Source of the DNA: Dolomedes plantarius
Lineage: Eukaryota > Arthropoda > Arachnida > Araneae > Dolomedidae
NCBI GenBank assembly: GCA_907164885.2
Contig: OU015490.1
Coordinates: 240,404,139 to 240,468,138 of the forward strand
DNA length: 64,000 nt
Reading direction: 5' to 3'
Of the stretch, positions 1-11,540 are shown one piece after another. Position 1 is the first letter of the stretch; every line of letters starts with the position of its first letter. Below the pieces are notes generated by a model, which saw only the letters and a list, made by a program, of their open reading frames with translations, searched no databases and was not told where the DNA came from. A program made the position numbers and the translations under genes.

Positions 1-520
1 CTGCATTAACATTTTCCGTCAATTGTTTCCTTCAGTCTCCCTTAGTTGCCGTACAAGCCATCTGAGACGCCGACAATCACAGACTTGATTGATTGTTTTT
101 TATCCACAGTTACGCCTTTTAGTCAAGGATTATGGATAATGTTTCTAAGGGTTATATATTTTACCTCACCTTTCGATAATATGGTGAATTGTTTCGATAA
201 TACAGTGTACCCGGCAATTATAGCTCCTCCTAAACGGGCTGCCACAATTAGACCCTTTTGAAACTGAGACATGTCTGTTGTTTTACATATTTTCTCGAAA
301 TACGCGCCTACATGATTCTTATCTGGGTGTTGTGATCACGTGGAATTCATATGACCCATGAATTTTGCCCAAATATACATGTTACGTACAATGGTATCTA
401 ATTCACTAGCCAGCGTGTGCATTTTCAGGGTACTGTGACATTTTCCTTCCTTAAGGCCCAGAAAATTTATTAACAGCGGCTGGAAACAGAGTAAGCCCAC
501 CGGCGAACTTCGAGGATGCA
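1..520. other. A+T-rich sequence, no gene seen
   Basis: Short open frames on both strands show no recognisable domain. I see no repeat partner elsewhere in the window. Confidence 0.5.
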
Positions 521-1260
521 ATATTTTCCCCCCGAGCGAGGGGTGGCGAACAAAAGAACGAGCCGTTCGACTCGCAGGTAAGGAGAGACTTACAATAGCG
601 AGTCACCACGATGTCTCGGCGGCTAGACATTAGAACACAAAAGCAGATCCTCCTCTTTATGAGAAGCAGTAATGATCCACCGGTGCGATTACGATATGAA
701 AACAGGTACCGTTTTGCACACGGGCCAAAAGGAAGGGTCTATCAGAGCCCAGATTCAAAAAGCGGGGATGTTAGAGATCCCGCCAGGGAAAAAAGTTTAA
801 AAAAGCTGATGCAGGAGATTTTTTTGACGGAGTCGGAGAGTCGGAGAGTTGGAGACTGATTTTTGATGTTGGATCTGATCCAGATCCTAGGCTGATCCCG
901 ATTCTGTTTCTGAGGTTGAGACCTCTGAAGTGTGAAGACCTCTATCTCGCTGAGAAGGGTCGTTTAAAGATCAAAGCTTTATCTTCTATAGTTTCGAAAC
1001 AGCTAGCTTCTTTAGTGAGAGTGTGTAGGACGAGCCGTCCACTACTCTGTGATAAATAGATCGATTACGCTTAGAGTTCTAGTTTGCCCCAATCGAGCCG
1101 GTTCCGACGAGCGGAATCCGTTTTCTACAGCAGTGATACTTCTGCGATTAGACCCTAATTCCCTGAAGGCCTGATCGACGATCTGCAGTGACAGTGCATC
1201 CAGCCAGCAGAGTGGACTATCCTCAACATGCGTAGTAGACTTCAACGGAACTTACTTGTG
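521..1260. other. GC-richer island of unknown origin
   Basis: Base composition changes sharply from the A+T-rich surroundings. The segment holds a strong splice-donor-like CAGGTAAGG at 575-583 and a plus-strand frame of 82 codons (611-859) that starts MSRRLDIRTQ and ends in a charged, Glu/Arg-rich tail. I do not recognise the protein. An AATAAA lies just past it near 1318. It could be the leader or LTR region of an old retroelement, or a host exon. Nothing in the window decides between these. Confidence 0.3.
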
Positions 1261-3482
1261 TAAATAGATGTTCAGAACACGACCTAATCGTGAAATATTT
1301 TAATCCAGAATATTCCAAATAAATTGTTATAAGTGTAACAAAGTTCTAATTAGTTAGCTGTTTGATCAATACACATAACCGCTGTGACGCTACCTAGCGT
1401 GTCGGCTTTGACACCAAGCACGGGAATATGTTACAGTTCCGAAGAAAACCTTGCATATTTTGTTAGTACCATTCGATTCAAGTAGCATATCTAGCAAGAA
1501 TTTTATATCTTAACATTTTAAAGGAATTTCTATTCGAATACATTTGAAGAATATAGCGAGTCTTGAAGCCTATTTATTTAGTTTATTTTAACTTTTTGGG
1601 AGTGGAGGGGAAGACATGTGTAAAAGATAATTTCTTTTTCTTGCATAGTTAAAAACTCGTATAACGACCTTGCCAATCTTAAAAAGGTATACCTAATACG
1701 ATTACGTTTTTTAACATGATCAAGTAGCAACAAACGTGAGTTGAGATTGATTATCCTTGTTAATTCCAAACAAGAAAATTTGTTCAACTTGAAATAAATT
1801 AACAATACAGAAGAGTAACAATAGAGAGGAGTTTTGGGAAAATTTAATAAAATTATAAGAATCATAGTCCTATTTAAAATTAGCATCTAAGGTTTTGAAA
1901 AGTGTCATTGATAAAGTTAGTTATCTCTCTCATAAGTGCAAACACTAAATTATTTCCAAAATGACAGATCATAAAAAGAATCGCACACACAAGCATATTT
2001 TGTCCTAGTGCAAACAAATAAAAAAGATATATAGCAAAATGCTCGATAATGACAACGAAATCCGCAACTCCATTGGTACTAACAGAACCAAATTGTCGTC
2101 ATTACTGTCACCAATAAAGAGCGAAACAAAAGAATTCAATCTCGTGCGGAAAAATAGAGAATAAAGATGAAAGCAATAAGAAAATGATATGTAATTTATA
2201 TCAACAGAAGGGAATAAATTCTAAATAATACTATAAAGGTTGGATGAAAGATTAAATTACGGAGTAGAAAAATATTAGAAAAATAGAAAAAATATAAGAC
2301 CAGGAAATAGCTTAAGGAAAAACTTCAAAAAGGAATAAAGGCTTCAGGTAAGGTCAAAGTTATGACGCCATAAATGTCTTATTCTACTTTCTATTTTTAT
2401 CATATATTGCGCATATAACATATGTTGCGCTTTTCAGCACATATATTTCTATTTTTCTGAGCGAACACGTTAATGAGAGTCTTTATAAATGAGTTTAAGA
2501 AATGATTATAAGCAAAGCGAAGGAACTAAACTTTTAATTAACCTTGGAGTCAGGTATACTGAGCTTCTCAGAGTAATACTGTTTCCGTAACTATACAGAA
2601 TTTGAGTAGTTTGTTGAAACTTTTTCTATCAGTTTTGCTCTAATAATTAACTGTGATGTTTTGTTAGAATTATACTTTGTTAGGAAATGCGAGTTGAAGT
2701 AAAACTGTAACAGAATATTGTAAATAATTGATTGTGATTTACTGAAAGTAAAAAAAAAAAGATCTAATTTAAAGGACAGACACTAATCCAACTTTATGGT
2801 CTAAGACGAGTTGAAGTGACATAGGCAAAGGAAGAAGAAGCTAAGATATTTTACTACTAGGGCATAAACTACTTGGATAAAGTACTTGGATTAAAGGATT
2901 TTAACTATAAAACTCTTAAACTAGTGTTTCATGTATAACGTCATGTGCTATGTAAATATTTTACTTATTAATTAAAATAAAGGAAAAATGAAACTAGCTT
3001 ATTGTTGTGGTTTTTATAATTCCCTTTCAACAGAATTTTTTTATCATCATTTTAATCATTATTTTTTTTTAATATCAGTAAATTTCATTTACATTTGTAC
3101 TATGAGTTTTTTTATGATTGAGGAGACAGCATATAAAGACCCGTGTTTGCTAATTTACTGTCTACCACAAGTTTTAAGTAAGCAATTCAGCATTTGTTAT
3201 TAACAATGGTTATTTAAAAATTATGATCACAACAGTTCTAATTTTTAAACAATCATTTACAACTTACAACATGTAGATGTATAATATACCCAGACACACA
3301 CTCACACACCTCATTTGATTCGCTAGATTACGTTTGAAGGCAATTTGCAAAATTACATCATGAAATCCCAAGAATTATTTATTTAAAATTATCTGTAAAG
3401 TTTTATCCAGCAGGTTATCGGTAGGTTTCTACGATTTGGTACTTAAAATATTAGTTTTGATGATGAATATATTCAGTAATAT
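1261..3482. other. A+T-rich sequence, no gene seen
   Basis: Open frames are short, low in complexity and without recognisable motifs. No TIR, LTR or tRNA-like signal was found. Confidence 0.5.
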
Positions 3483-3520
3483 GTTTGTGTCTGTGTATGT
3501 GTGTGTGTGTGGGGGGGGAA
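3483..3520. repeat. (GT)n microsatellite with poly-G tail
   Basis: Interrupted TG repeats run into a stretch of eight G. Confidence 0.8.
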
Positions 3521-3540
3521 TCATACCAAAATGATTGTTA

Positions 3541-3634
3541 ATAAAAAAATTCAGGTAGTCTCTTCTAACGAAACTACCGCGAGTTATTAACGTAGGATTA
3601 CTTATCATTGCTTACATCTTTTGTATGTATATAT
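3541..3634 (+). repeat. Dispersed repeat bordering (TA)n, copy 1
   Basis: About 90 bp, including TCAGGTAGTCTCTTCTAACG, recur at 32644-32730 with a few changes. In both places the repeat runs directly into a long (TA)n tract on the same side, so the microsatellite appears to belong to the repeat. Confidence 0.75.
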
Positions 3635-3640
3635 ATATCT

Positions 3641-3645
<5 letters not shown>

Positions 3646-3727
<82 letters not shown>
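3646..3727. repeat. (TA)n microsatellite
   Basis: Nearly pure AT dinucleotides. The reading frames of alternating Tyr and Ile that cross it are artefacts. Confidence 0.95.
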
Positions 3728-3730
<3 letters not shown>

Positions 3731-3992
3731 GTAGGTGTATATGTGCATATATGTATGTCAAAATTTTGACGTATCTTGGTACTTTTCTGTTTAAATTTTC
3801 CATGTGATAGACTGGGTTTGACGCGCTGCCAGAATTATAACTCGCGAGGACGGATGGACGGACGGTTTTAGCGTCTGAAATTTTCCTTTCCGAAGGACCG
3901 TTATGGAGGAACGTAATCCTACGTTAAAAAACATCGTGTTCCAAACCGTCTAAATCAAACGTTCGAGTAATTTTTATACTTATAAAAGATCC

Positions 3993-4075
3993 AGATATCC
4001 TATGAAACTATAGGATATCTCGACACTATTTCACTCGACATAGTGTCCAGAAATTCTATTTCACTCGAAAGATTG
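3993..4075. repeat. Two adjacent short hairpins
   Basis: 3993-4003 (AGATATCCTAT) and 4010-4020 are perfect 11-bp inverted repeats around a 6-nt loop. The next segment pairs GACACTA with TAGTGTC around a TTTCACTCGA-type loop, and that loop motif occurs again about 35 bp on. This looks like the remnant of a palindromic element; the family is not recognised. Confidence 0.5.
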
Positions 4076-4309
4076 TGTCATAACTTGCGCTAGGACCAAG
4101 CAATTTGAATGAAAAAACGTACAATGTGCTCCTCAGTAGATCGCACATTACATCACATAGTTCTCGTAAGACGTGTGGTTCCATTTGTTGGGTTATGTTT
4201 TCTCATAAAACACCCGCGTATGGACCGCTGAAAATCACTTTGCCTCTCACCAAACATCGCTCTATGTTCAAAAGGTCGGTGTGCGGTGCGCGATGACTTG
4301 GTTGTACGT

Positions 4310-5130
4310 TAGGATGGAATGAAAAAAAACTTTTTTTTGAATTTCAATATGCTCTAGTTTTCAAAAGTTGCCTTTTAACAAAATAAAGACGGAAATTAAA
4401 TATTAGCGCAATTGGTGCATGTTTTCCGTTGGCTCAAGAAGGGAAAACTTTTAGTTTTTATTAAATTTTTGACAAATTTCGCAATTATTTTGAAATTGAA
4501 TACACTTGTAGTACAAAAAAGTAGCAAAATATGTAATTTAAACATTCCTTTTAGTCAGGAGATCTGCTAAACTGATTATATAATACGTTTTATTTCATAA
4601 AAATAGTACACGTAAGGGCACTTAAGGACGAGGCACTTAAAAAAACTCGGACATCACGGTGGAACGAAATTTTTTTTTTCGGAATGTCAATATGCTCTAG
4701 TTTTCAAAAGTTGTCTTTTAAAATTAAAATTAAGAATATTAAATCTTTTTGCTCTACTAAAATATTTTTAAGTGCCGCAAAGGGCTTCAAAAAGGATATT
4801 TTTATGAAAAAGTGATTATATTTGTATTTTTTGTTAGTTTCTTTAATAATATATTAAAATAATGTATATTTTCTGTAAATAAAATGTTCAAAATATGATA
4901 TTTTGACAGAAAACTTGCATATTCTAAGTATTTCTAATTTTTAGATGCCATAACAGAACAACTGATTTTGTGGAATTTCGCGATTTTCATCATATTAATT
5001 TTAGAGTAGCATATTCTTATAATACACATTGGAATGAAAGAAAAACAATTTTTAATTGACGGACCTTAGTTAAAATAAACAAATAACACTTATTTAGAAA
5101 ATATTAATGTAATGTCTATAAAGGCAAAAC
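4310..5130 (+). repeat. Degenerate tandem repeat, period about 345-370 bp
   Basis: The block at 4313-4378 (core CAATATGCTCTAGTTTTCAA) recurs at 4658-4722. A weaker third version, starting with a similar TGGAATGAAAGAAAAAC stretch, lies near 5029. No coding frame is seen. Confidence 0.5.
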
Positions 5131-5262
5131 GTTATTTTGAAAAAAATATTCATGCTTTTCAAAAGTTCATAGTAATCACACATGGTTTCTATTACTTATT
5201 TCACTGACACATTGAATTGTTTTATTGTTTAAAATTTTGGCATTATCTTTTGAGAATGTATT

Positions 5263-5560
5263 TTGGTTTTTATCAATGCATCACTTGCAAAAGTACCACG
5301 AACGGACAAGGATGACCCATGCGTCGCGCACCTACGATTTGCCCGCGATCGAAGGCGTCTAAATCAGGCAGTTTACCCATACTGGCAATTCCAACAACTA
5401 ATTCAGAACAACCACAGTACGCGCTATATACGCAGTTACCACAGCGCCCTCACTTGAGCATACATGATGCGCAGCGCTACACAATTTGCATAGGCTTTGC
5501 TATCCCTAATTCAGTGGCACTTCAGTGTATTACGGGCCATTCGGGGCCACTCTAGAGTGA
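5263..5560. other. GC-richer island, unidentified
   Basis: Two overlapping short frames (5263-5457 and 5319-5555) show no domain. The right edge holds the palindrome ACTCTAGAGT and a GGGTGATTCAC-like end read on the minus strand, so an old DNA-transposon fragment is possible. Confidence 0.25.
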
Positions 5561-6436
5561 ATCACCCTTTATATTAAGGTTAGGCAAGCTACAATAAGTA
5601 ATGCAGACTGACAAAAAATTTTCTTTCTCAATAATAGTAAACTGAAACTGGGAGATGAAGATGTAGATTTTACATCATTGATAGACTTTTATATAAATTT
5701 GCATTATCCTCGATATCAAACGAAAAAAATATTTTTAATATATGACCTATACGTTAATGAAAAATATGGATATAGACAATACCGGAACCAATTTCCATTT
5801 AAAGTCCCATAAAAAAAACTAAATATTGTTAGAGTCTTTTAGTTTCCGGTTACACGCTAAAGGCATTTTCTAATCTTCCATTTAACTAATAAAGCATAAT
5901 TTTTGGTGCATGAAGATTGATGCGTGGAACTATTTCGTAATGTATTTTTCTGCCGAGCACATAAAGTAATGATCCTTAATCATAGAATGGTATTTACGAC
6001 AAGGATTAAGTTCTTAGATTCTAATGAAGACCGATAGTTTTCTCTGAGGCTTAGAACAGGAATGTATTGATCCTCGTGTTTAATGGTTATGGGAAACGTC
6101 ACAAATTCTGAGTTTTATTTGAACGTTCACTTTTGATTATTAGATTACGCTTATCTGGAATTGCTTTTATCAATATCTCCAATTATTTCCATCAAATACA
6201 TTTAATTTGGAATATTTAATTAGGAATTTCATTCATTTTTAACAAGAACGGAAAATTTATTAATTTATTTATGAAGTGTTTTCAATAGAAAATAAAATTT
6301 ATCTTTAATTTAATGAATATTTTAAGTTCTGACTCAAAATTTATTAATGAGTATGCGATTCCAGATTTTTGAATCGGTAACTGAAATTTCTTTTAGGTTA
6401 CAAGAGACTTTATTTTTATTTTTCAAATTTTCGTTA
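5561..6436. other. A+T-rich sequence, no gene seen
   Basis: No coding, repeat or structural signal that I can support. Confidence 0.45.
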
Positions 6437-6688
6437 TTTTACTCTATATACAAAATGAGAAGAATTAACATTCTTTTTCTTACATTGAAGTCCCTTAGAA
6501 TTCCCAAATAAGTATTTTGTAGAAGAATAAGATGTGTTTTTCAAAAAACTCTTCAAAAATGCTGGCATTTTACAAAATGATCCATGCGCATTCATTTTCA
6601 TCTGATTTCTTCGAAATTTTTCAGGATTGTTAGCAGAAGTGTTTGTTACAAAACTGTGCATAATTCTTAAAAATCTCAAATGTTTTTC

Positions 6689-6721
6689 AAATTTATACAC
6701 CATGAAATGGTGTATAAATTT
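6689..6721. repeat. Perfect 15-bp hairpin with 3-nt loop
   Basis: AAATTTATACACCAT, loop GAA, then its exact reverse complement. It lies inside the foldback element. Confidence 0.8.
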
Positions 6722-6780
6722 ACATATATTTAAAATACATATATTAAAAAGGTATATATAAAAGCATATTAATATATATA

Positions 6781-6975
6781 AAGATATATTTTGGTTTTGT
6801 GATACTGTTAAAATGTAAGTAGAGTTTTGTTGCATTGATATATTGGTATGATACACGTGTGTAGTTTTACGAAAATTATGAGTGATATAGAAGTAGGGTT
6901 TTATACGAAATTAGAATGACATATGTGAAACAGAAATTTAAAAATGTATATATAATAAGTATATATAAAGTTTAA
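6781..6975 (+). repeat. Satellite monomer, about 200 bp, copy 1
   Basis: It starts AAGATATATTTTGGTTTTGT and carries the conserved GGTATGATACACGTGT segment. It gives the uninterrupted version of the monomer junction at which a Tc1 element inserted at 8511. A fragment of the SINE family (GGCACTTGTCGTCAAACATT) follows at 6998. Confidence 0.75.
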
Positions 6976-7122
6976 AAAAAAATATTTTTTTTTAAGCGGA
7001 GGCACTTGTCGTCAAACATTACAAGTAAAAAGATACAGAAACATAAAAAAATGACACGTAGATTAAAACAAAAATATTCATGACTTTATATTCGTACAAA
7101 AAAAATCAATTCCCGATTGTGT

Positions 7123-7171
7123 TTATATATATATATATATATATATATACGTATATATATATATATATATT
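7123..7171. repeat. (TA)n microsatellite
   Basis: Two AT-dinucleotide runs separated by ACGT. Confidence 0.9.
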
Positions 7172-7425
7172 TATGGTAAACATATAAAAAATTAAGGTTT
7201 TTAAATGATATTGAATGTGCATGGAGCATCTTGAAAAATGTTAGCATTTTTGAAAATTCAATGATATGGAATGAGCATGGAGCATTTTGGAAAATGCTTG
7301 CTTTTTTTAATTTTTTTTAGAAAAAAACACTTGCCAAAAAATCCTTATTTTTAATTCTAAGGGTCTTCAATGTAGTAAAAAATAATTTTAATTCTTCTTA
7401 TTCTGTACATAGAGTTAAAAATTTA

Positions 7426-8088
7426 AATTAAAATAATCAAGGTTGAATGTCCATTGTTCCCTTAAAAAATATCGGTAGCAGATTCTTTTATTTTCGAAAA
7501 TATATAATTATAAATGTTCTTGATTTTTAATAAAGTGTGAGACGTTTATTTTTATTTTATTTGCTGAAAAAGTGCAGTAAAAAACTCAATGACTATCTTT
7601 GAAAAATTCTGATATTTTTACTCCAGGAAATAATCAAAATGTTTATTCTATAGAAATTTGTAACTTATATATTATCAATGTGTTCCAACTGTATATAATT
7701 TTAAGTTACTGTAAAAGAGTTAAATGTATTAGCTTAAATAATTAGTTATGGTAAATATATTTTCCTTGTGCATGCTTATGTGCACGCTTATATGTAACTT
7801 ATAATAATTCCAATTAGGAAGTAAAAATTCTTTTAATTATTTCTTTTATAATTAGTTTTAACTAGATGTATGTAATTAACTTATTTCATTAAAAATTCTT
7901 TTTATTTTCCCTACTACAAAGTATTTCTACTATGAAATATTTTATTTCTTAATTCAACAAAGAAAACTTTTAGTACAATTTTAAACCAAATTTGTCGGAA
8001 TGAGGTTTAAAGAGATTGCTGGACAGTAAAATGGGAATTAATCTTGATTATCTCTCTTAGTGTTGAACGTGAAATGTTAAGTAATGCT
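7426..8088. other. A+T-rich sequence, no gene seen
   Basis: No coding signal. It separates the foldback element from the main satellite array. Confidence 0.45.
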
Positions 8089-8510
8089 GGTATTTCGTTT
8101 GGTTTTGTTATACTGTTAAAATGTAACTAGAGTTTTGTTTCATTGAAATATTGGTATGATACACGTGTATAGTTTTACGAAAATTATGGAGTGATATTGA
8201 AGTAGGATTTTATTGGAAATTAGAACGACACGCGTAAAACAGATATTTAGAAAGTATATATAAGAGGTATATGTAAAGGAATATATAAAGGTATATATAA
8301 AGGTATATAAAGGTATATAAAGATATTTTGTTTGGTTTTGTGTTACAGTTAGAATGTAACAAGAGTTTTGTTTAATTGAAATATTCGTACGATATACTTA
8401 TATTTTAAAGAAAATTATGGAGTGATACTGAAATAGGTTTCCTATAGGATATTAGAATAACACATGTCAAAATATATTTAAAAAGGTACATATAAAAGTA
8501 TATTAATATA
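8089..8510 (+). repeat. Satellite monomers 2 and 3
   Basis: Two diverged head-to-tail copies start near 8089 and 8326. Monomer 2 ends in an expanded run of GGTATATAAA units. Monomer 3 is cut at its end by the Tc1 element. Confidence 0.75.
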
Positions 8511-8549
8511 CACTGCTGGCCACTGTTAAAGCAACACCCTGAAGGAAAC

Positions 8550-8603
8550 ATGCAAATAACATGAAATTTACAACATGCATTAGCGGAGGTGAGATATGCA
8601 AAT
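8550..8603 (+). promoter_or_regulatory. Pair of ATGCAAAT octamers in the 5' leader
   Basis: ATGCAAAT lies at 8550-8557 and 8596-8603. The same pair, 46 bp apart, is present in the other two copies of the family. The second octamer lies in a longer block also found in a different Tc1 family at 50391. A TATTTAAG box follows about 80 bp before the start codon. Transposase binding or promoter use is inferred. Confidence 0.4.
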
Positions 8604-8743
8604 GATTAGAATTTCAGCACAGACGCACATGACGCGCGTCTGTGGCGCCACTTCAAAGCGCTATTTAAGGCTTGGAGATATCGACGATTTCAAGTTCGGC
8701 AATTGCGTTTTTCTTGTGGTTTTTAAAAAAAAAACGATCAATT

Positions 8744-9871
8744 ATGCCTCGTCGAAAACAGCGATCATCTTTTGATCAAGTATCCGAGTTCGACAGAGGA
8801 AGGATAATGGCCTACCGAGATTGTGGATTATCTTTCAGGGAAATCGGTAGTCGTGTTGGACGAAACCAAACAACTGTAATGCGGATATGTGATCGTTGGA
8901 TGCAGGAGGGTACGAAGGACGGCGTGTTCGATCGCATCCACCTCAGCGCACCACTTCACGTGATGACAGGCAAATTGTGCGCATGACAGTGACGGATCGC
9001 TCAGTCACATCACGAACCATAGCACAGCACATGCAGTCTGTAACGCATCATCCAGTGTCTGCGCGTACCAGTGTCGATGCCATCATCCAGTGTCGACACC
9101 GTTTACAGCAGAGTGGTCTGTCCGCAAGACGTCCATTGCTTTGTCTACCCTTGACGCAGAACCACAGACGTCTCTGCCGCCAATGGTGTGATGACAAAAG
9201 GATGTGGACAGCAGAATGGAATGAAATTGTCTTTACTGACGAGTCACGCTTCTGTCTGCAACACCACGTTTTTCGCATTCGAGTCTGGAGACACCGTGAA
9301 GAGAGGATGCTGAACAGCTGCGTTATGCACCGCCACACTGGTCCTGCACCGGGTATTATGGTATGGGGCGGTATTGGATATCACTCTCGCACACCTCTAG
9401 TACGCATTGCCGGTACTTTAAACAGCCAGCGCTTCATCTCCGAGGTGTTGGAGCCAGTTGTCCTTCCTTACCTTCAGTCTTGCCCACAGCCATATTTCAA
9501 CAGGATAATGCGCGACCACACGTGGCACGCATTGTCCAACGGTTCTTCGTCAATCGCCAGATTGAATTGCTTCCCTGGCCACCTCGCTCTCCGGATCTTT
9601 CACCGATAGAAAACATGTGGTACATGGTTGCTCTACGATTGACCCAGATTCCCTCCCCAGCTGCCACAGCAGATCAACTTTGGCAACGTGTTGAAGCTGC
9701 TTGGTCTGCTGTACCCCAAGAACTCATCCAAAGTCTCTTTGAATCAATGCCGAGGCGTGTGGCAGCTGCTTGGTCTGCTGCACCCCAAGAACTCATCCAA
9801 AGTCTCTTTGAATCAATGCGAGGCGTGTGGCAGCGGTGATCTCCAACAATGGCGGCTACTCTGGCTACTGA
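8744..9871 (+). pseudogene. Tc1 family transposase, frameshifted (copy A)
   Basis: The start MPRRKQRSSF and the N-terminal HTH region with the GRNQTTVMRICDR recognition helix are clear. Compared with the intact copy at 43362-44402, a one-base loss near 8920 shifts the frame, about 21 bp are inserted near 9072-9094 by duplication of CATCATCCAGTGTC, a second shift lies near 9480, and a 69-bp block near the C-terminus is duplicated. The pieces with 'FTDESRF', 'QDNARPH' and 'SPIENMW' survive in different frames, so no active DDE enzyme can be made. Confidence 0.9.
9696..9832 (+). repeat. 69-bp tandem duplication inside the transposase
   Basis: Two head-to-tail units begin GCTGCTTGGTCTGCTG. The second has lost one base, so it adds a further frameshift. 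The other copies of this transposon have one unit. Confidence 0.9.
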
Positions 9872-10009
9872 TTTTGGCAGGAACCACACTTCGCAGAATT
9901 CTATAAATTTAATCATTTGATACTTGGTCAACATGTTATCTACAAAATAAATTTTGTTGTGATATCTCTTGTCTTTCTTGGTGTTGCAATTTGGGTGGCC
10001 AGCAGTGTA

Positions 10010-10215
10010 TATAAAGATATATTTTGGTTTTGTGATGCTGTTAAAATGTAAGTAGAGTTTTGTTTCATTGATATATTGGCATGATACACGTGTGTAGTTT
10101 TACGAAAATTATGAGTGATATAGAAGTAGGGTTGTATACGAAATTAGAATGACATATGTCAAACAGAAATTTAAAAATGTATATATAATAGGTATATATA
10201 AAGTTTTATAAAGCT
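10010..10215 (+). repeat. Satellite monomer 4
   Basis: It continues monomer 3 across the Tc1 insertion, beginning with TATAAAGATATATTTTGG, and is very close to monomer 1. Confidence 0.75.
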
Positions 10216-10242
10216 TTATTTATTGTTAATTTTTTTTTAAAG

Positions 10243-10362
10243 CGGAGGCACTTGTCATCAAACATTCGCCTATACTACTACGCCGCACTTTACTGTCCAT
10301 TTAGGGCACCATATAAGCAGACAGTATTCCCCCCTATGAAGGGACGACGGAAGCATAGTTTT
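10243..10362 (-). repeat. SINE fragment (family also at 20849, 22672 and 49069)
   Basis: Read on the minus strand it carries the family blocks TCATAGGGGGGAATACTG, ATGGTGCCC and GGCGAATGTTTGATGACAAG in the family order. The tRNA-like head is missing. It separates monomers 4 and 5. Confidence 0.6.
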
Positions 10363-10375
10363 ATAAAGGCATATA

Positions 10376-11140
10376 CAAATATTTCGTTTGGTTTTGGGAT
10401 ACTGTTAGAATGCAAGTGCAGTTTTGTTTCATTGAAATATTGGTATGATACACGTGTATAGTTTAACAAAAATTTTGGAGTGATATCGAAGTAGGGTTTT
10501 ATGGGAAGTTAGAATTACACATGTCAAACATATATTTAAAAAGGTATATGTAAAGGTGTATAAAGGTATATAAAGATATTTCGTTTGATTTTGTGATAGA
10601 AGTTAGAATGTAACTAGACTTATGTGTCATTGAAATATTGGTATGTTACACGTGTATAGTTTTAGGAAAATTATGGAGAAATATTAAGTAGGGCTTTATA
10701 GGAAATTAGAATGACACATGTCAAATAGATATTTTAGAAGGTATATTTAAAGGTATATACAGATGTTTCGTTTGGTTTTGTGATACTGTTAGAATGCAAG
10801 TAGAGTTTTGATTCATTGAAATATTGGTATGATACATGTGTATAGTTTTACGAAAATTATGCAGTAATATCGAAGGAGAGTTTTATAGGAAATTAGAATG
10901 ACACATGTCAAACAGATATCTAAAATGTTGTATATAAGAAGTACATATAAATACATATGAAGGTATATAAAGATATTTCGTTTAGTTTTGTGATAAAGTT
11001 AGAATGTAACTAGAGTTTTGTTTCATTGAAATTTTGGTATGATACACGTGTATACTTTTACGAAAACTATGGAGTGATATTGAAGTATGGTTTTATAAGA
11101 AATTAGAAGGACACATGTCAAACAGATATTTAAAATTGGG
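10376..11140 (+). repeat. Satellite monomers 5 to 8
   Basis: Four head-to-tail copies start near 10376, 10571, 10756 and 10971. Each begins with a TTTCGTTTGGTTTTG-like segment and ends with CATGTCAAACAGATATTTA. Unit length is roughly 195-215 bp. No coding capacity. Confidence 0.8.
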
Positions 11141-11271
11141 GTAAAATGCATTCAAAACATCTAAACATTTCTTTTCTCACGATTTTGTCATAAAGTAAGC
11201 CTGAATAATATGGCTTCTATTTACAGTTCACTTGTATTATTTATAGTGAAATATGATTATTTTTTTAGAGG

Positions 11272-11540
11272 CCACAGGAAATAAAAAACTGTTTTCCTCC
11301 AAAAGTCTAATACAGATGAATTTTTCAGTTTGATTGTATTATTCATGTTGGGAAACATAATTTTAGTTTTCTAAACCACAGCTAATATAAAACCATTCCC
11401 CTCCAAAAGTCTAATATCAAGGCATTTTGCAGTTTACTTCCGTTATTCATACTGGGAAACATAATTCCAGTTTTATATGTCCCAGCCACAGCTAACAAAA
11501 AAATGTTTTCACCAAAGAGTCGAATAATAGTAATGAAGTT
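11272..11540 (+). repeat. Tandem repeat, period about 105-110 bp
   Basis: Three units start at 11272, 11376 and 11486 with CCACAG. They share the blocks CCTCCAAAAGTCTAATA and TGGGAAACATAATT. The third unit is partial. Confidence 0.75.

Larger units (their letters stand above)
6437..7425. repeat. Foldback element with arms of about 170-200 bp
   Basis: 6437-6605 is the imperfect reverse complement of about 7220-7425. Shared blocks include the stretch around AGAAGAATTAA, the ACATTGAAG(T/A)CCCTTAGAAT block, and the AAAATG(A/C)TCCATG block. The central part holds a perfect 15-bp hairpin and one 200-bp satellite monomer. A 140-codon minus-strand frame across the left arm has no recognisable domain, and the matching right arm is interrupted by a stop. 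Confidence 0.6.
8511..10007 (+). mobile_element. Tc1-like transposon, copy A (defective)
   Basis: Both ends carry inverted CACTGCTGGCCAC termini followed by a second conserved GCAACACC block, and both are flanked by TA (8509-8510, 10008-10009). Same family as 36810-38218 and 43226-44633. It sits exactly inside a satellite monomer: joining the flanks across one TA restores the junction seen uninterrupted at about 6763-6800. It is about 90 bp longer than its relatives because of internal duplications. Confidence 0.92.

Noticed and set aside
3625..3807. Open frame of Tyr/Ile repeats
   Set aside because: It translates a (TA)n microsatellite. The same applies to frames at 14582-14942, 32710-33113, 39351-39756 and 44589-44837.
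6434..6856. 140-codon minus-strand frame
   Set aside because: It spans a foldback arm and part of a satellite. The matching inverted copy is broken by a stop and no domain is visible.
8089..11140. CRISPR-like array
   Set aside because: Units of about 200 bp without short identical repeats or unique spacers; this is a eukaryotic satellite.
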